From: an uncultured Lachnospiraceae bacterium
GTDB lineage: Bacteria; Bacillota; Clostridia; Lachnospirales; Lachnospiraceae
Direction: 5' to 3'
DNA length: 64,000 bases
Assembly (NCBI GenBank): GCA_958402795.1
Contig: CATXUX010000006.1
Coordinates: 61,981-125,980 of the forward strand
Both the position numbers and the translations under genes were made by a program. Under the pieces are notes generated by a model. That model worked only from the letters and a program-made list of their open reading frames with translations, was not told where the DNA came from and made no database searches. Shown one piece after another: positions 1 through 6,342 of this stretch; positions within the stretch are counted from its first letter, which is position 1, and each line of letters opens with the position of its first letter.

Positions 1-41
1 AACCCTTTTGCTGCGGTTACACCGCCTTTTATCACTTTCAT
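1..41 (-). CDS. argJ: Glutamate N-acetyltransferase/N-acetylglutamate synthase ArgJ, 5' end only
   Basis: Only the first 13 codons lie in the window; the gene runs off the left edge. They read MKVIKGGVTAAKG, which matches the usual ArgJ start, where a GGVTA-type motif precedes the substrate-binding region. ArgJ recycles the acetyl group from N-acetylornithine to glutamate in arginine synthesis. It follows argC and a GNAT gene on the same strand, as expected for an argC-(GNAT)-argJ operon. The identification rests on this short peptide plus its position, so a look at the adjoining sequence would settle it. Confidence 0.75.
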   Translation of the reverse strand, partial: MKVIKGGVTAAKG

Positions 42-64
42 GCTTTTTGCCTTCCTTTTGTTCA

Positions 65-514
65 CTACTGTTCGTTAAACGCTGTAATATTTTTTTCATT
101 TAAAACAAAATCATAGTAATTCAGATCCAGCCTCCTTGTCCACCCGATCGTATTCCAGAACGCGTTTCCGATATCATTTTCCGAAAATGCGATCAGCGAA
201 ACCTTGCTGATCTGTTCTTCTTTTAGTTTTTGCATCGCCCGCACGACCATCGCTTTTCCGATCCCGTGCCGTCTGTATTGTTCATGGACACAGACGTGGT
301 AAAGACATCCCCGTCTGCCGTCATGTCCGCAGAGAATACTTCCCACGATCCTACCGTCTTCCTCTGCCACCACGCTGGTTTCCGGGTTTCTTTTCAAAAA
401 ACGCTCTACGCCTTCTCTGGAATCATCCACACTGCGGATGCCGAATCCGCGGATCGTCATCCAGAGCGCATAAACGCCGTCATAATCTTCTATTGTCATT
501 GTACGTATTTCCAT
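65..514 (-). CDS. GNAT family N-acetyltransferase within the arginine operon
   Basis: A protein of about 149 residues with the GNAT fold. The acetyl-CoA loop is visible as QYRRHGIGKAM after the strand LYHVCVHE, and the C-terminal strand ends in ALNYYDF-like residues (LDLNYYDFVL). I start it at the ATG giving MEIRTMTIEDYD; an upstream TTG would add five residues but has poorer spacing to a Shine-Dalgarno sequence. It lies between argC and argJ with short gaps and must be co-transcribed. The substrate is not evident. It could be an extra N-acetylglutamate synthase or an unrelated small-molecule or peptide acetyltransferase; operon position favours an amino-acid substrate but does not prove it. 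Confidence 0.85.
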   Translation of the reverse strand: MEIRTMTIEDYDGVYALWMTIRGFGIRSVDDSREGVERFLKRNPETSVVAEEDGRIVGSILCGHDGRRGCLYHVCVHEQYRRHGIGKAMVVRAMQKLKEEQISKVSLIAFSENDIGNAFWNTIGWTRRLDLNYYDFVLNEKNITAFNEQ

Positions 515-556
515 AGTCTCAACACCCAACTCTATTCTTTCCGGAACCGAAACTGC

Positions 557-1597
557 TTACGGGAATAAAGGTACCAGTTGAAGGCCTTCGTTTTCTTCCA
601 GTCCAAACATCAGGTTCATATTCTGCACTGCCTGTCCGGCGGCCCCTTTTACCAGATTGTCGATTGCTCCCATCATAATGATCCTGCCGGTACGGGGATC
701 GATCTGAAAACCGATATCCACGTAATTGCTGCCCTCTACCCATTTCGTCTCGGGGCAGACGCCCTGATCCAGAACCCGGATAAATGTTTCATCTGCATAA
801 TATGCATCGTAAACGGCTTTTACCTCCTCATACGTCACATCCTTTTTCAGGCTGGCATATTCTGTCGCCAGAATCCCCCGGTTCATCGGGACAAGGTGAG
901 GCGTAAAAGTCAGTACAACGTCTTCTCCTGCCGCATAGCCAAGCTGTTCTTCGATCTCCGGTGTATGTCGGTGGGACGCCACGCCATATGCCTTCATGTT
1001 CTCATTTACTTCACAGAACAGGTTTGGCGTTTTTGCTCCTCGTCCTGCGCCGGAAGTGCCGGATTTCGCGTCAATGATCAGCGTACTCATGTCGATCAGT
1101 CCTTCTTTCGCCAGCGGATACGCCGTTAAGATCGAGCAGGTCGTGTAACATCCCGGGTTCGCCACCAGACGTGCTTTTTTGATCTTCTCCCGGTTGACTT
1201 CGCACAATCCATACACCGCCTCTTCTATAAACTGCGGACTCTTGTGCTCAATTCCATACCATTTCTCGTAAACTGCAACGTCTTTGATCCGAAAGTCCGC
1301 ACTCAGATCCACAATCTTTGTTTTTGACAAGATCTCTTCGCTGAGTACAGACGCACAGAACCCCTGCGGCGTCGCGGTAAAGATCACGTCGACCTGGTCG
1401 GCCAGCTCCTCCATATTATCATCCATGCATACTGCATCCACGATCTGAAACAGATTCCGGTATACGGATGCATACTTTTCATCTATATAACTGCGGGAAC
1501 CGTACCACTTGATTTCCACATCTCTGTGTCCTGTCAGGATCCGGACCAGTTCCCCTCCCGCATAGCCGGTCGCACCGATAATTCCTGCTTTTATCAT
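557..1597 (-). CDS. argC: N-acetyl-gamma-glutamyl-phosphate reductase
   Basis: Makes N-acetylglutamate semialdehyde from N-acetylglutamyl phosphate with NADPH, the third step of arginine synthesis, in the cytosol. The 346-residue length is normal for the family. An N-terminal Rossmann motif (GIIGATGYAGGEL, residues 5-17) binds NADPH. The catalytic cysteine is C150 in VANPGCYTT, and the semialdehyde-dehydrogenase-like C-terminal half has the conserved SHRHTPEIEEQL stretch. It is the first gene of an operon continuing into a GNAT gene and argJ. The promoter about 130 bp upstream overlaps ArgR-like boxes, so repression by arginine is likely. The leader between promoter and start codon holds a large imperfect palindrome. 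Confidence 0.97.
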   Translation of the reverse strand: MIKAGIIGATGYAGGELVRILTGHRDVEIKWYGSRSYIDEKYASVYRNLFQIVDAVCMDDNMEELADQVDVIFTATPQGFCASVLSEEILSKTKIVDLSADFRIKDVAVYEKWYGIEHKSPQFIEEAVYGLCEVNREKIKKARLVANPGCYTTCSILTAYPLAKEGLIDMSTLIIDAKSGTSGAGRGAKTPNLFCEVNENMKAYGVASHRHTPEIEEQLGYAAGEDVVLTFTPHLVPMNRGILATEYASLKKDVTYEEVKAVYDAYYADETFIRVLDQGVCPETKWVEGSNYVDIGFQIDPRTGRIIMMGAIDNLVKGAAGQAVQNMNLMFGLEENEGLQLVPLFP

Positions 1598-1644
1598 ATC
1601 TGCCGCTTCCTCTCCTTTTCAAACTCCTGCCTTATGTTGGGGCG

Positions 1645-1704
1645 GGTCCCAAGGTCTCTCACCCACTCATGAGCAAGCTCATGTGGGTTTAGACCTTTTG
1701 ACCC
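1645..1704. repeat. Long imperfect palindrome in the argC leader (dispersed-repeat type)
   Basis: Nested inverted arms: GGGTC (1645-1649) with GACCC (1700-1704), AAGGTCT (1651-1657) with AGACCTT (1691-1697), and ACCCAC-TCATGAG (1661-1673) with CTCATG-TGGGT (1678-1688) around a CAAG loop. On the argC transcript it would fold into one 60-nt stem-loop with small bulges. No T-run follows, so it does not look like a terminator. The 14-mer TCATGAGTGGGTGA in it also occurs near 33949. I recall similar palindromes between genes in Lachnospiraceae; that is memory, not a search. Confidence 0.7.
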
Positions 1705-1729
1705 TGGTATCATCATAAAGCATTGCATA

Positions 1730-1758
1730 ATTATACATCTTTTATGCATATTATGCAA
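1730..1758 (-). promoter_or_regulatory. argC promoter overlapping ARG boxes
   Basis: Read on the minus strand: -35 TTGCAT (1753-1758), a 17-bp spacer and -10 TATAAT (1730-1735). The segment 1724-1758 is built from near-palindromic TGCATAAT/ATTATGCA elements, of the kind bound by ArgR. One element covers the -35 box and one covers the -10. The argG promoter further along uses the same -35 hexamer inside a similar box. Confidence 0.75.
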
Positions 1759-1765
1759 CCTTTTT

Positions 1766-3016
1766 TTATTCCCGGATCTGTCCGTCTCCGAAAATAATAT
1801 ATTTTGTCGTGGTCAGCGCCTTCAGTCCCATCGGTCCGCGCGCATGGAGCTTCTGGGTGCTGATCCCGATCTCTGCCCCAAAACCAAACTCAAAACCATC
1901 TGTAAACCGTGTCGATGCGTTTACATACACAGCCGCAGCGTCGATCTCATCCTGAAATTTCAGTGCATTCCTGTAGTTTTCTGTGACGATCGTCTCGGAA
2001 TGTCCGGTATTGTACTGATTGATATGTGCGATCGCTTCTTCGATGGAATCGACCACTTTTACTGAAATAATCGCGTCCAGATACTCTGTTCCCCAGTCTT
2101 CTTCCGATACCGGAACAATCTCCGGTGAAATCTGCCGCGCCCGTTTGTCGCCGCGGATCTCTACGTCATGCTTCCGAAGACATTTTACGATTTCCGGAAT
2201 CACTCGTTCCGCCGCATTTTTATGAATGACCAGCGACTCGCAGGCATTGCAGACGCCCATCCGCTGCGTCTTGGCATTCTCAATGATAGACACAGCCATA
2301 TCCAGATCCGCGCTTTCATCTACATACACATGACAGTTTCCGGTACCGGTCTCGATCACCGGTACGGTACTGTTCTCCACCACATTCGAAATCAGGCCTG
2401 CGCCGCCCCGCGGGATCAGTACATCGATCAGTCCGCGCAGCCGCATCATATCATTGACCGCCTCACGGCTCGTATTCTCCACAAGCAGGATCATATCCTG
2501 CGGCAGTTTTTCTTTCATCAGGCTTTCCTTTATCACACGCACGATTGCCGTATTCGAATGGATCGCGTCACTCCCGCCGCGCAGGATCACAGCATTTCCG
2601 GTTTTAAAGCACAGACCGAACGCATCAGCCGTCACATTGGGACGGGACTCGTAGATGATCCCGACTACTCCGAGCGGCACCCGCTTCTGTCCGATGCGAA
2701 GTCCGTTCGGACGATTTGTCATCCCAAGGACTTCTCCGATTGGATCCTCCAGCGCGGCAACCTGCCGCAGTCCTTCCGCCATTCCTTCGATCCGTGCCTC
2801 TGTCAGACGGAGACGGTCGACCAGTGGTTTACTGACGCCCTTTTCTACCGCCACACAGACGTCCTTCTCATTTTCTTCCAGCAGATACCCGCTGCGTTTG
2901 CACAGTTCCGCTGCAGCCGTACAGAGTCCCCGGTTTTTTGCGTCTGTTCCGAGTTTCGCTCCTTCACGCGATGCTGCTTTTGCCCGCTTACCAAGTATTT
3001 CCATATCGTTTCCCAT
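1766..3016 (-). CDS. proA: Gamma-glutamyl phosphate reductase
   Basis: Reduces gamma-glutamyl phosphate to glutamate semialdehyde with NADPH, the second step of proline synthesis. The 416 residues show the aldehyde-dehydrogenase-like fold: RVPLGVVGIIYESRPNVT near 110-130, the NAVILRGGSDA motif, and the catalytic cysteine in MGVCNACESLVIH. The C-terminal FGFGAEIGISTQKLHARGPMG is a family signature. The start overlaps the end of proB by 29 bp, so the two are translationally coupled. I keep the first ATG because an AAGGAG lies 12 nt upstream; the second ATG four codons later is also possible. Confidence 0.97.
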   Translation of the reverse strand: MGNDMEILGKRAKAASREGAKLGTDAKNRGLCTAAAELCKRSGYLLEENEKDVCVAVEKGVSKPLVDRLRLTEARIEGMAEGLRQVAALEDPIGEVLGMTNRPNGLRIGQKRVPLGVVGIIYESRPNVTADAFGLCFKTGNAVILRGGSDAIHSNTAIVRVIKESLMKEKLPQDMILLVENTSREAVNDMMRLRGLIDVLIPRGGAGLISNVVENSTVPVIETGTGNCHVYVDESADLDMAVSIIENAKTQRMGVCNACESLVIHKNAAERVIPEIVKCLRKHDVEIRGDKRARQISPEIVPVSEEDWGTEYLDAIISVKVVDSIEEAIAHINQYNTGHSETIVTENYRNALKFQDEIDAAAVYVNASTRFTDGFEFGFGAEIGISTQKLHARGPMGLKALTTTKYIIFGDGQIRE

Positions 3017-3980
3017 AGTTTTCCGCTACTCCTTTCCTATGACAGTTCTTTCCTGACGGCACACCTCCGCCGGATTTGCTTTTTCCCCTGTTTTCCTGTT
3101 TTTTCTGATTCTTTACCTGACGGCGGAACTGTGCCCGTTCCGGCGCCAGCTCATTTCCGAACCGGATTCCGTGTTCCTTCGAGAGGAAGAGCGTACCGAC
3201 TTTTTTCCCCGCCATGATGTCATTGATCGCGTAAATATTATCTCCGTTCGCGATCACCATATCCGCCCCGGCTCCGGTCACGATCTTCGCCGCATTCACT
3301 TTCGTCATCATACCGCCGGTTCCGACATCGCTTGATGTTCCCCCCGCCATCTCTTCCAGCCGTGAATCAATCTCTACCACCGTGTGAATGAACTGGGCGT
3401 TCGGATTTGTTCTCGGATCCGCCGTATACATCCCCTCAATATCCGACAGAAGGATCAGCAGATCCGCATCCACCAGTTCGACCACATTTGCCGCCAGCGT
3501 ATCATTATCTCCGAAGTCACCATACGAAAGCTCGTCCACGGCAACGGCGTCATTTTCATTTACGATCGGCACGACATTCATCCGGAATAACTCATCGAAT
3601 GTCCGCCTTGTATTTCTCCGGCATTCCTCATTTGTGACAGACTCTTTTGTAAGGAGTACCTGTGCCGTCATATGATTATACTCATTAAACAGCTTCTCAT
3701 AGATCATCATCAGCCTGCCCTGACCGACCGCCGCACATGCCTGTTTCGCCGCCACAGTCTCCGGCCGCTCTCTGAGTCCCAGCGCGCTTCGTCCCACGCA
3801 GACCGCGCCGGAAGAAACCACGATCACTTCCCTGCCTTTATTGCGGAGATTGATCAGGATGCGGACAAACTTCTCCAGTTTATCCAGATTGATGTTACCT
3901 GTCTCCGGATATGTGATCGTTGTCGACCCCACTTTGATCACGATCCGCTTCTTTCCATTTAATAACGCTCTTCTGTCCAT
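2988..3980 (-). CDS. proB: Glutamate 5-kinase, without PUA domain
   Basis: Phosphorylates glutamate to gamma-glutamyl phosphate, the committed step of proline synthesis. The amino-acid-kinase fold is clear: RIVIKVGSTTIT at the start, VVSSGAVCVG for substrate binding, NENDAVAVDELSYGDFGDND, and GTGGMMTKVNAAKIV. At 330 residues it lacks the C-terminal PUA domain of the E. coli enzyme. After about residue 275 it ends in a Lys/Arg/Gln-rich tail whose coding region runs into proA; this tail is poorly conserved in appearance and may vary between strains. It is first in a two-gene operon with its own promoter at 4046-4075. Confidence 0.96.
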   Translation of the reverse strand: MDRRALLNGKKRIVIKVGSTTITYPETGNINLDKLEKFVRILINLRNKGREVIVVSSGAVCVGRSALGLRERPETVAAKQACAAVGQGRLMMIYEKLFNEYNHMTAQVLLTKESVTNEECRRNTRRTFDELFRMNVVPIVNENDAVAVDELSYGDFGDNDTLAANVVELVDADLLILLSDIEGMYTADPRTNPNAQFIHTVVEIDSRLEEMAGGTSSDVGTGGMMTKVNAAKIVTGAGADMVIANGDNIYAINDIMAGKKVGTLFLSKEHGIRFGNELAPERAQFRRQVKNQKKQENRGKSKSGGGVPSGKNCHRKGVAENYGKRYGNTW

Positions 3981-4045
3981 TCCTTTATACCCTGCTTTTT
4001 CTATTTTCTCTCATTCCAGAATCATCACATCAATTGACTTTCCCA

Positions 4046-4075
4046 ATTGTAACATAAACATATATTCTATGTAAA
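4046..4075 (-). promoter_or_regulatory. Probable proBA promoter
   Basis: On the minus strand TTTACA (4070-4075), 18-bp spacer, TACAAT (4046-4051), about 65 bp before the proB start codon. Both hexamers differ from consensus by one base. Confidence 0.55.
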
Positions 4076-4092
4076 TGCTTCTTTTGACAGAA

Positions 4093-4138
4093 ACAGCTCT
4101 GGCAGGCAAAATATTTTTCTGTTTGCCGCCAAAGCTGT
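4093..4138 (-). terminator. Hairpin between degV and proB, possible weak terminator
   Basis: ACAGCTCTGGCAGGCAAA pairs with TTTGCCGCCAAAGCTGT with one mismatch and one bulge. It lies 41 bp after the degV stop. Only a short TTCTGTC follows on the minus strand, so termination strength is uncertain. Confidence 0.45.
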
Positions 4139-4178
4139 CTGCGTGGAACTCCTCCGCAAGAGTTTCAAATTTGTTTCT

Positions 4179-5045
4179 TTATCTGTGGAAAACTGCGACG
4201 CCGACAGCGCCGGGTCCGATATGCGTTGCCAGACTTAATGTAAGCGGACTGTATAAAATCTCCATATCCGGGAAATTTTCCTGAAGTTCTGCTTTCCATG
4301 CATCCCGCTTTTCCTCATCCATCAGGGAATCTGCGAAGCCAAGCATGAGTTCGCATTTTTCCTTGTATCCGGAAAATTTCCCGTCGATATCTTTCCTGAG
4401 TGCTTCGCACATCGTATGGAATGCGTGTTTCATACCACGTACTTTCGCATAGGAGTCCAGCTTATCACCACCCGCCAGTGATAATACCGGTTTGAGATTC
4501 AGCACCGTTCCGATCGACGCCGCGGCAGGCGTGATCCTGCCTCCCTTTTTCAGGTATTCCAGTGTATCCACCGCAATATATATGCTGGCATAGTCGCTCT
4601 CCTGCTCCAGCTTTTCCTTGATCTGAGCGCCGTTCATTCCGGCCTTTGCCATTGCCAGCGCATCATACACACTCTGTGTCAGTGTCACGGATACTCTGTG
4701 GTTATCTACCACAAACACCTTCCCCTGAAACTCCTGCGCCAGCATAATGGCACTGTGGCAGGAATTACTTAATCCGCTGGACATCGGAATGTAGACGACT
4801 TCATCATGATCCTGCAGCAGCGTCTTCCACATATCCACCATACTTCCCGGTGAAGGCATAGACGTACTGATCTGCGCCCCTTCTTTCTGAAGCTGATAAA
4901 ACCGTTCCTTTGACAGATCTACTTCTTCATAATAGGTCTTTCCTTCTATCACAACCGGCATCGGGAGTATGGCGATTCCCTCTTTTTCTCCCTGTTCCGG
5001 CAATATTCCGCTGTTGCTGTCTGTCATGATCGCAATGTTACTCAT
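4179..5045 (-). CDS. DegV family fatty-acid-binding protein
   Basis: DegV proteins (FakB type) bind a fatty acid and present it to the FakA kinase in Gram-positive bacteria. About 288 residues, normal for the family. Seen here: IAIMTDSNSGI at the start, TSMPSPGSMVDMW, the YIPMSSGLSNSCHSA loop, and LEYLKKGGRITPAAASIGTVLNLKPVL, which is diagnostic. I start at the ATG giving MSNIAIMTDS, 7 nt after GAGGAG; a GTG five codons upstream overlaps that ribosome-binding site. It is transcribed away from a TetR-family gene whose product probably represses it. No fakA is in the window. Confidence 0.93.
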   Translation of the reverse strand: MSNIAIMTDSNSGILPEQGEKEGIAILPMPVVIEGKTYYEEVDLSKERFYQLQKEGAQISTSMPSPGSMVDMWKTLLQDHDEVVYIPMSSGLSNSCHSAIMLAQEFQGKVFVVDNHRVSVTLTQSVYDALAMAKAGMNGAQIKEKLEQESDYASIYIAVDTLEYLKKGGRITPAAASIGTVLNLKPVLSLAGGDKLDSYAKVRGMKHAFHTMCEALRKDIDGKFSGYKEKCELMLGFADSLMDEEKRDAWKAELQENFPDMEILYSPLTLSLATHIGPGAVGVAVFHR

Positions 5046-5099
5046 TCTCTTTCTCCTCACTTTTCTGCTTTCTTTGCAGGTTGACTGTTATTTTTACAA

Positions 5100-5136
5100 G
5101 TGTTAAGATTATACCAACACCATTGCCTTATATCAA
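5100..5136 (-). promoter_or_regulatory. degV promoter with inverted-repeat operator
   Basis: Minus strand TTGATA (5131-5136), 17-bp spacer, TATAAT (5108-5113). The -10 is bracketed by GTGTT (5100-5104) and AACAC (5116-5120), an inverted repeat that the divergent TetR protein could bind. A matching site for the tetR promoter itself is not obvious. Confidence 0.6.
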
Positions 5137-5192
5137 TTTACAAAAAGCCAAACATGTCAGTTAATTATACAGATTGAAAGGATTGTAAAAAA

Positions 5193-5789
5193 ATGGAGGA
5201 CAGACGCGTAAGGAAAACAAAGAAGAACTTGAAATCTACTTTCACTGCTATGCTGGATACGATGCCGTTCGAGCAGATTTCTGTTACAGAGCTGTGCAGG
5301 CAGGCAGACACAAGCCGCATTACGTTTTACACACATTACAGCGACAAATATGCTCTTGTTGACGATATCTTTCAGGATATGCTTGAAGAGGGGACCGCAC
5401 TCTACTATACTATGAAAGAAAAGAACAATTCGGACAACGATCCGGTCCAGAACTACTGCAACATGCTCCAGGCCATTTTGGATCTGTATTACAGCAGACG
5501 GGATTTTTTCCGGCATGTCAATCCGGAGCGGAATCCCTATCTTGCGTTTTCTTTCTATAATCATGTACTGCGCGAAACAGAGTCCCGCACACGCAAAGAG
5601 CAGAAGCTCCTGCATTTAAACTATTCCCCAAAGCAGGTTACTGTCTTTATCTGTTACGGACTGGCCGGTTTTGTCAATGAATCACAGAAAGAACAGATTC
5701 CCTTCCCTGTGATCAAAGAGCAGGCAGAAAAGCTGCTTCGGGGACTGCTCACCTCAGAAGTGCTGGTACATGATCAGCCGGAAATCTGA
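5193..5789 (+). CDS. TetR/AcrR family transcriptional regulator, divergent from degV
   Basis: 198 residues with an N-terminal TetR helix-turn-helix: RKTKKNLKSTFTAMLDTMPFEQISVTELCRQADTSRITFYTHYSDKYALVDDI covers residues 7-60 in pieces, including the typical ITFYTHYSDK recognition helix. The remaining helical part would bind a ligand and dimerise; the PfamTetR_C-type region is like those of small regulators found beside DegV genes. Divergent arrangement with degV and the inverted repeat at 5100-5120 suggest local repression, possibly responsive to a fatty acid or acyl-CoA. The last 16 bp overlap the 3' end of the converging hydrolase gene. Confidence 0.9.
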   Translation: MEDRRVRKTKKNLKSTFTAMLDTMPFEQISVTELCRQADTSRITFYTHYSDKYALVDDIFQDMLEEGTALYYTMKEKNNSDNDPVQNYCNMLQAILDLYYSRRDFFRHVNPERNPYLAFSFYNHVLRETESRTRKEQKLLHLNYSPKQVTVFICYGLAGFVNESQKEQIPFPVIKEQAEKLLRGLLTSEVLVHDQPEI

Positions 5790-6295
5790 ATCTGGCACGC
5801 CTTCATCGCTTCCAGCGCACGCGTATGACTTTCGGGCGTCACGCCTGCGCAGCAGGACGCATCCACAAGAATCGGCACTTCCGGCAGAAACGCCTTTAAC
5901 AGCATGGCATTGGATATCACACAGATATCCGTACATAATCCGACCAGCGTAATACTTTCAATCGGCTGTTCATACTGATGATACGCTTTCAGTACCTGTC
6001 CTAATCCCGTACTTCCAAATGTTTCTTTATCCACCGGCGTCTCTGAAATCAATGCCTGTATCTCCGGGCGGATCTCCCAGCCTTTCGTCCCGCGGATACA
6101 ATGTTCCACCGGAAGATATTTCCCTTCCTGTGTATTCAGATAATCCTCCCCGTGGGTATCTCGCGTCGCGATCACGCGCCCGTCAAAATTTTTGATTTTC
6201 TCCACTACATTCGGCACGATCGCGACAGCCTCCGGCGTCCCCAGCGCTCCGTCAATAAAATCATTCTGCATATCCACTACGATCAATACTTTCAT
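5774..6295 (-). CDS. Isochorismatase-like cysteine hydrolase (nicotinamidase type)
   Basis: 173 residues from the ATG at 6295, which follows AAAGGAG by 9 nt; an upstream in-frame extension exists but has no ribosome-binding site. The family triad is visible: D8 in VVDMQNDFIDG, the lysine in PVDKETFGS, and the nucleophilic cysteine in VGLCTDICV. The WEIRPE and HTRALEAM parts also fit. These enzymes hydrolyse nicotinamide or related amides, and a PncA-like role in NAD salvage is the best guess; other amide substrates are possible. It begins 48 bp after the stop of the GTPase-NYN gene and is probably in its operon. Confidence 0.88.
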   Translation of the reverse strand: MKVLIVVDMQNDFIDGALGTPEAVAIVPNVVEKIKNFDGRVIATRDTHGEDYLNTQEGKYLPVEHCIRGTKGWEIRPEIQALISETPVDKETFGSTGLGQVLKAYHQYEQPIESITLVGLCTDICVISNAMLLKAFLPEVPILVDASCCAGVTPESHTRALEAMKACQIQISG

Positions 6296-6342
6296 CTTCC
6301 TGCTCTCCTTTTCCTGCCGCTGTTCACGGACTCGTTTCCTGT

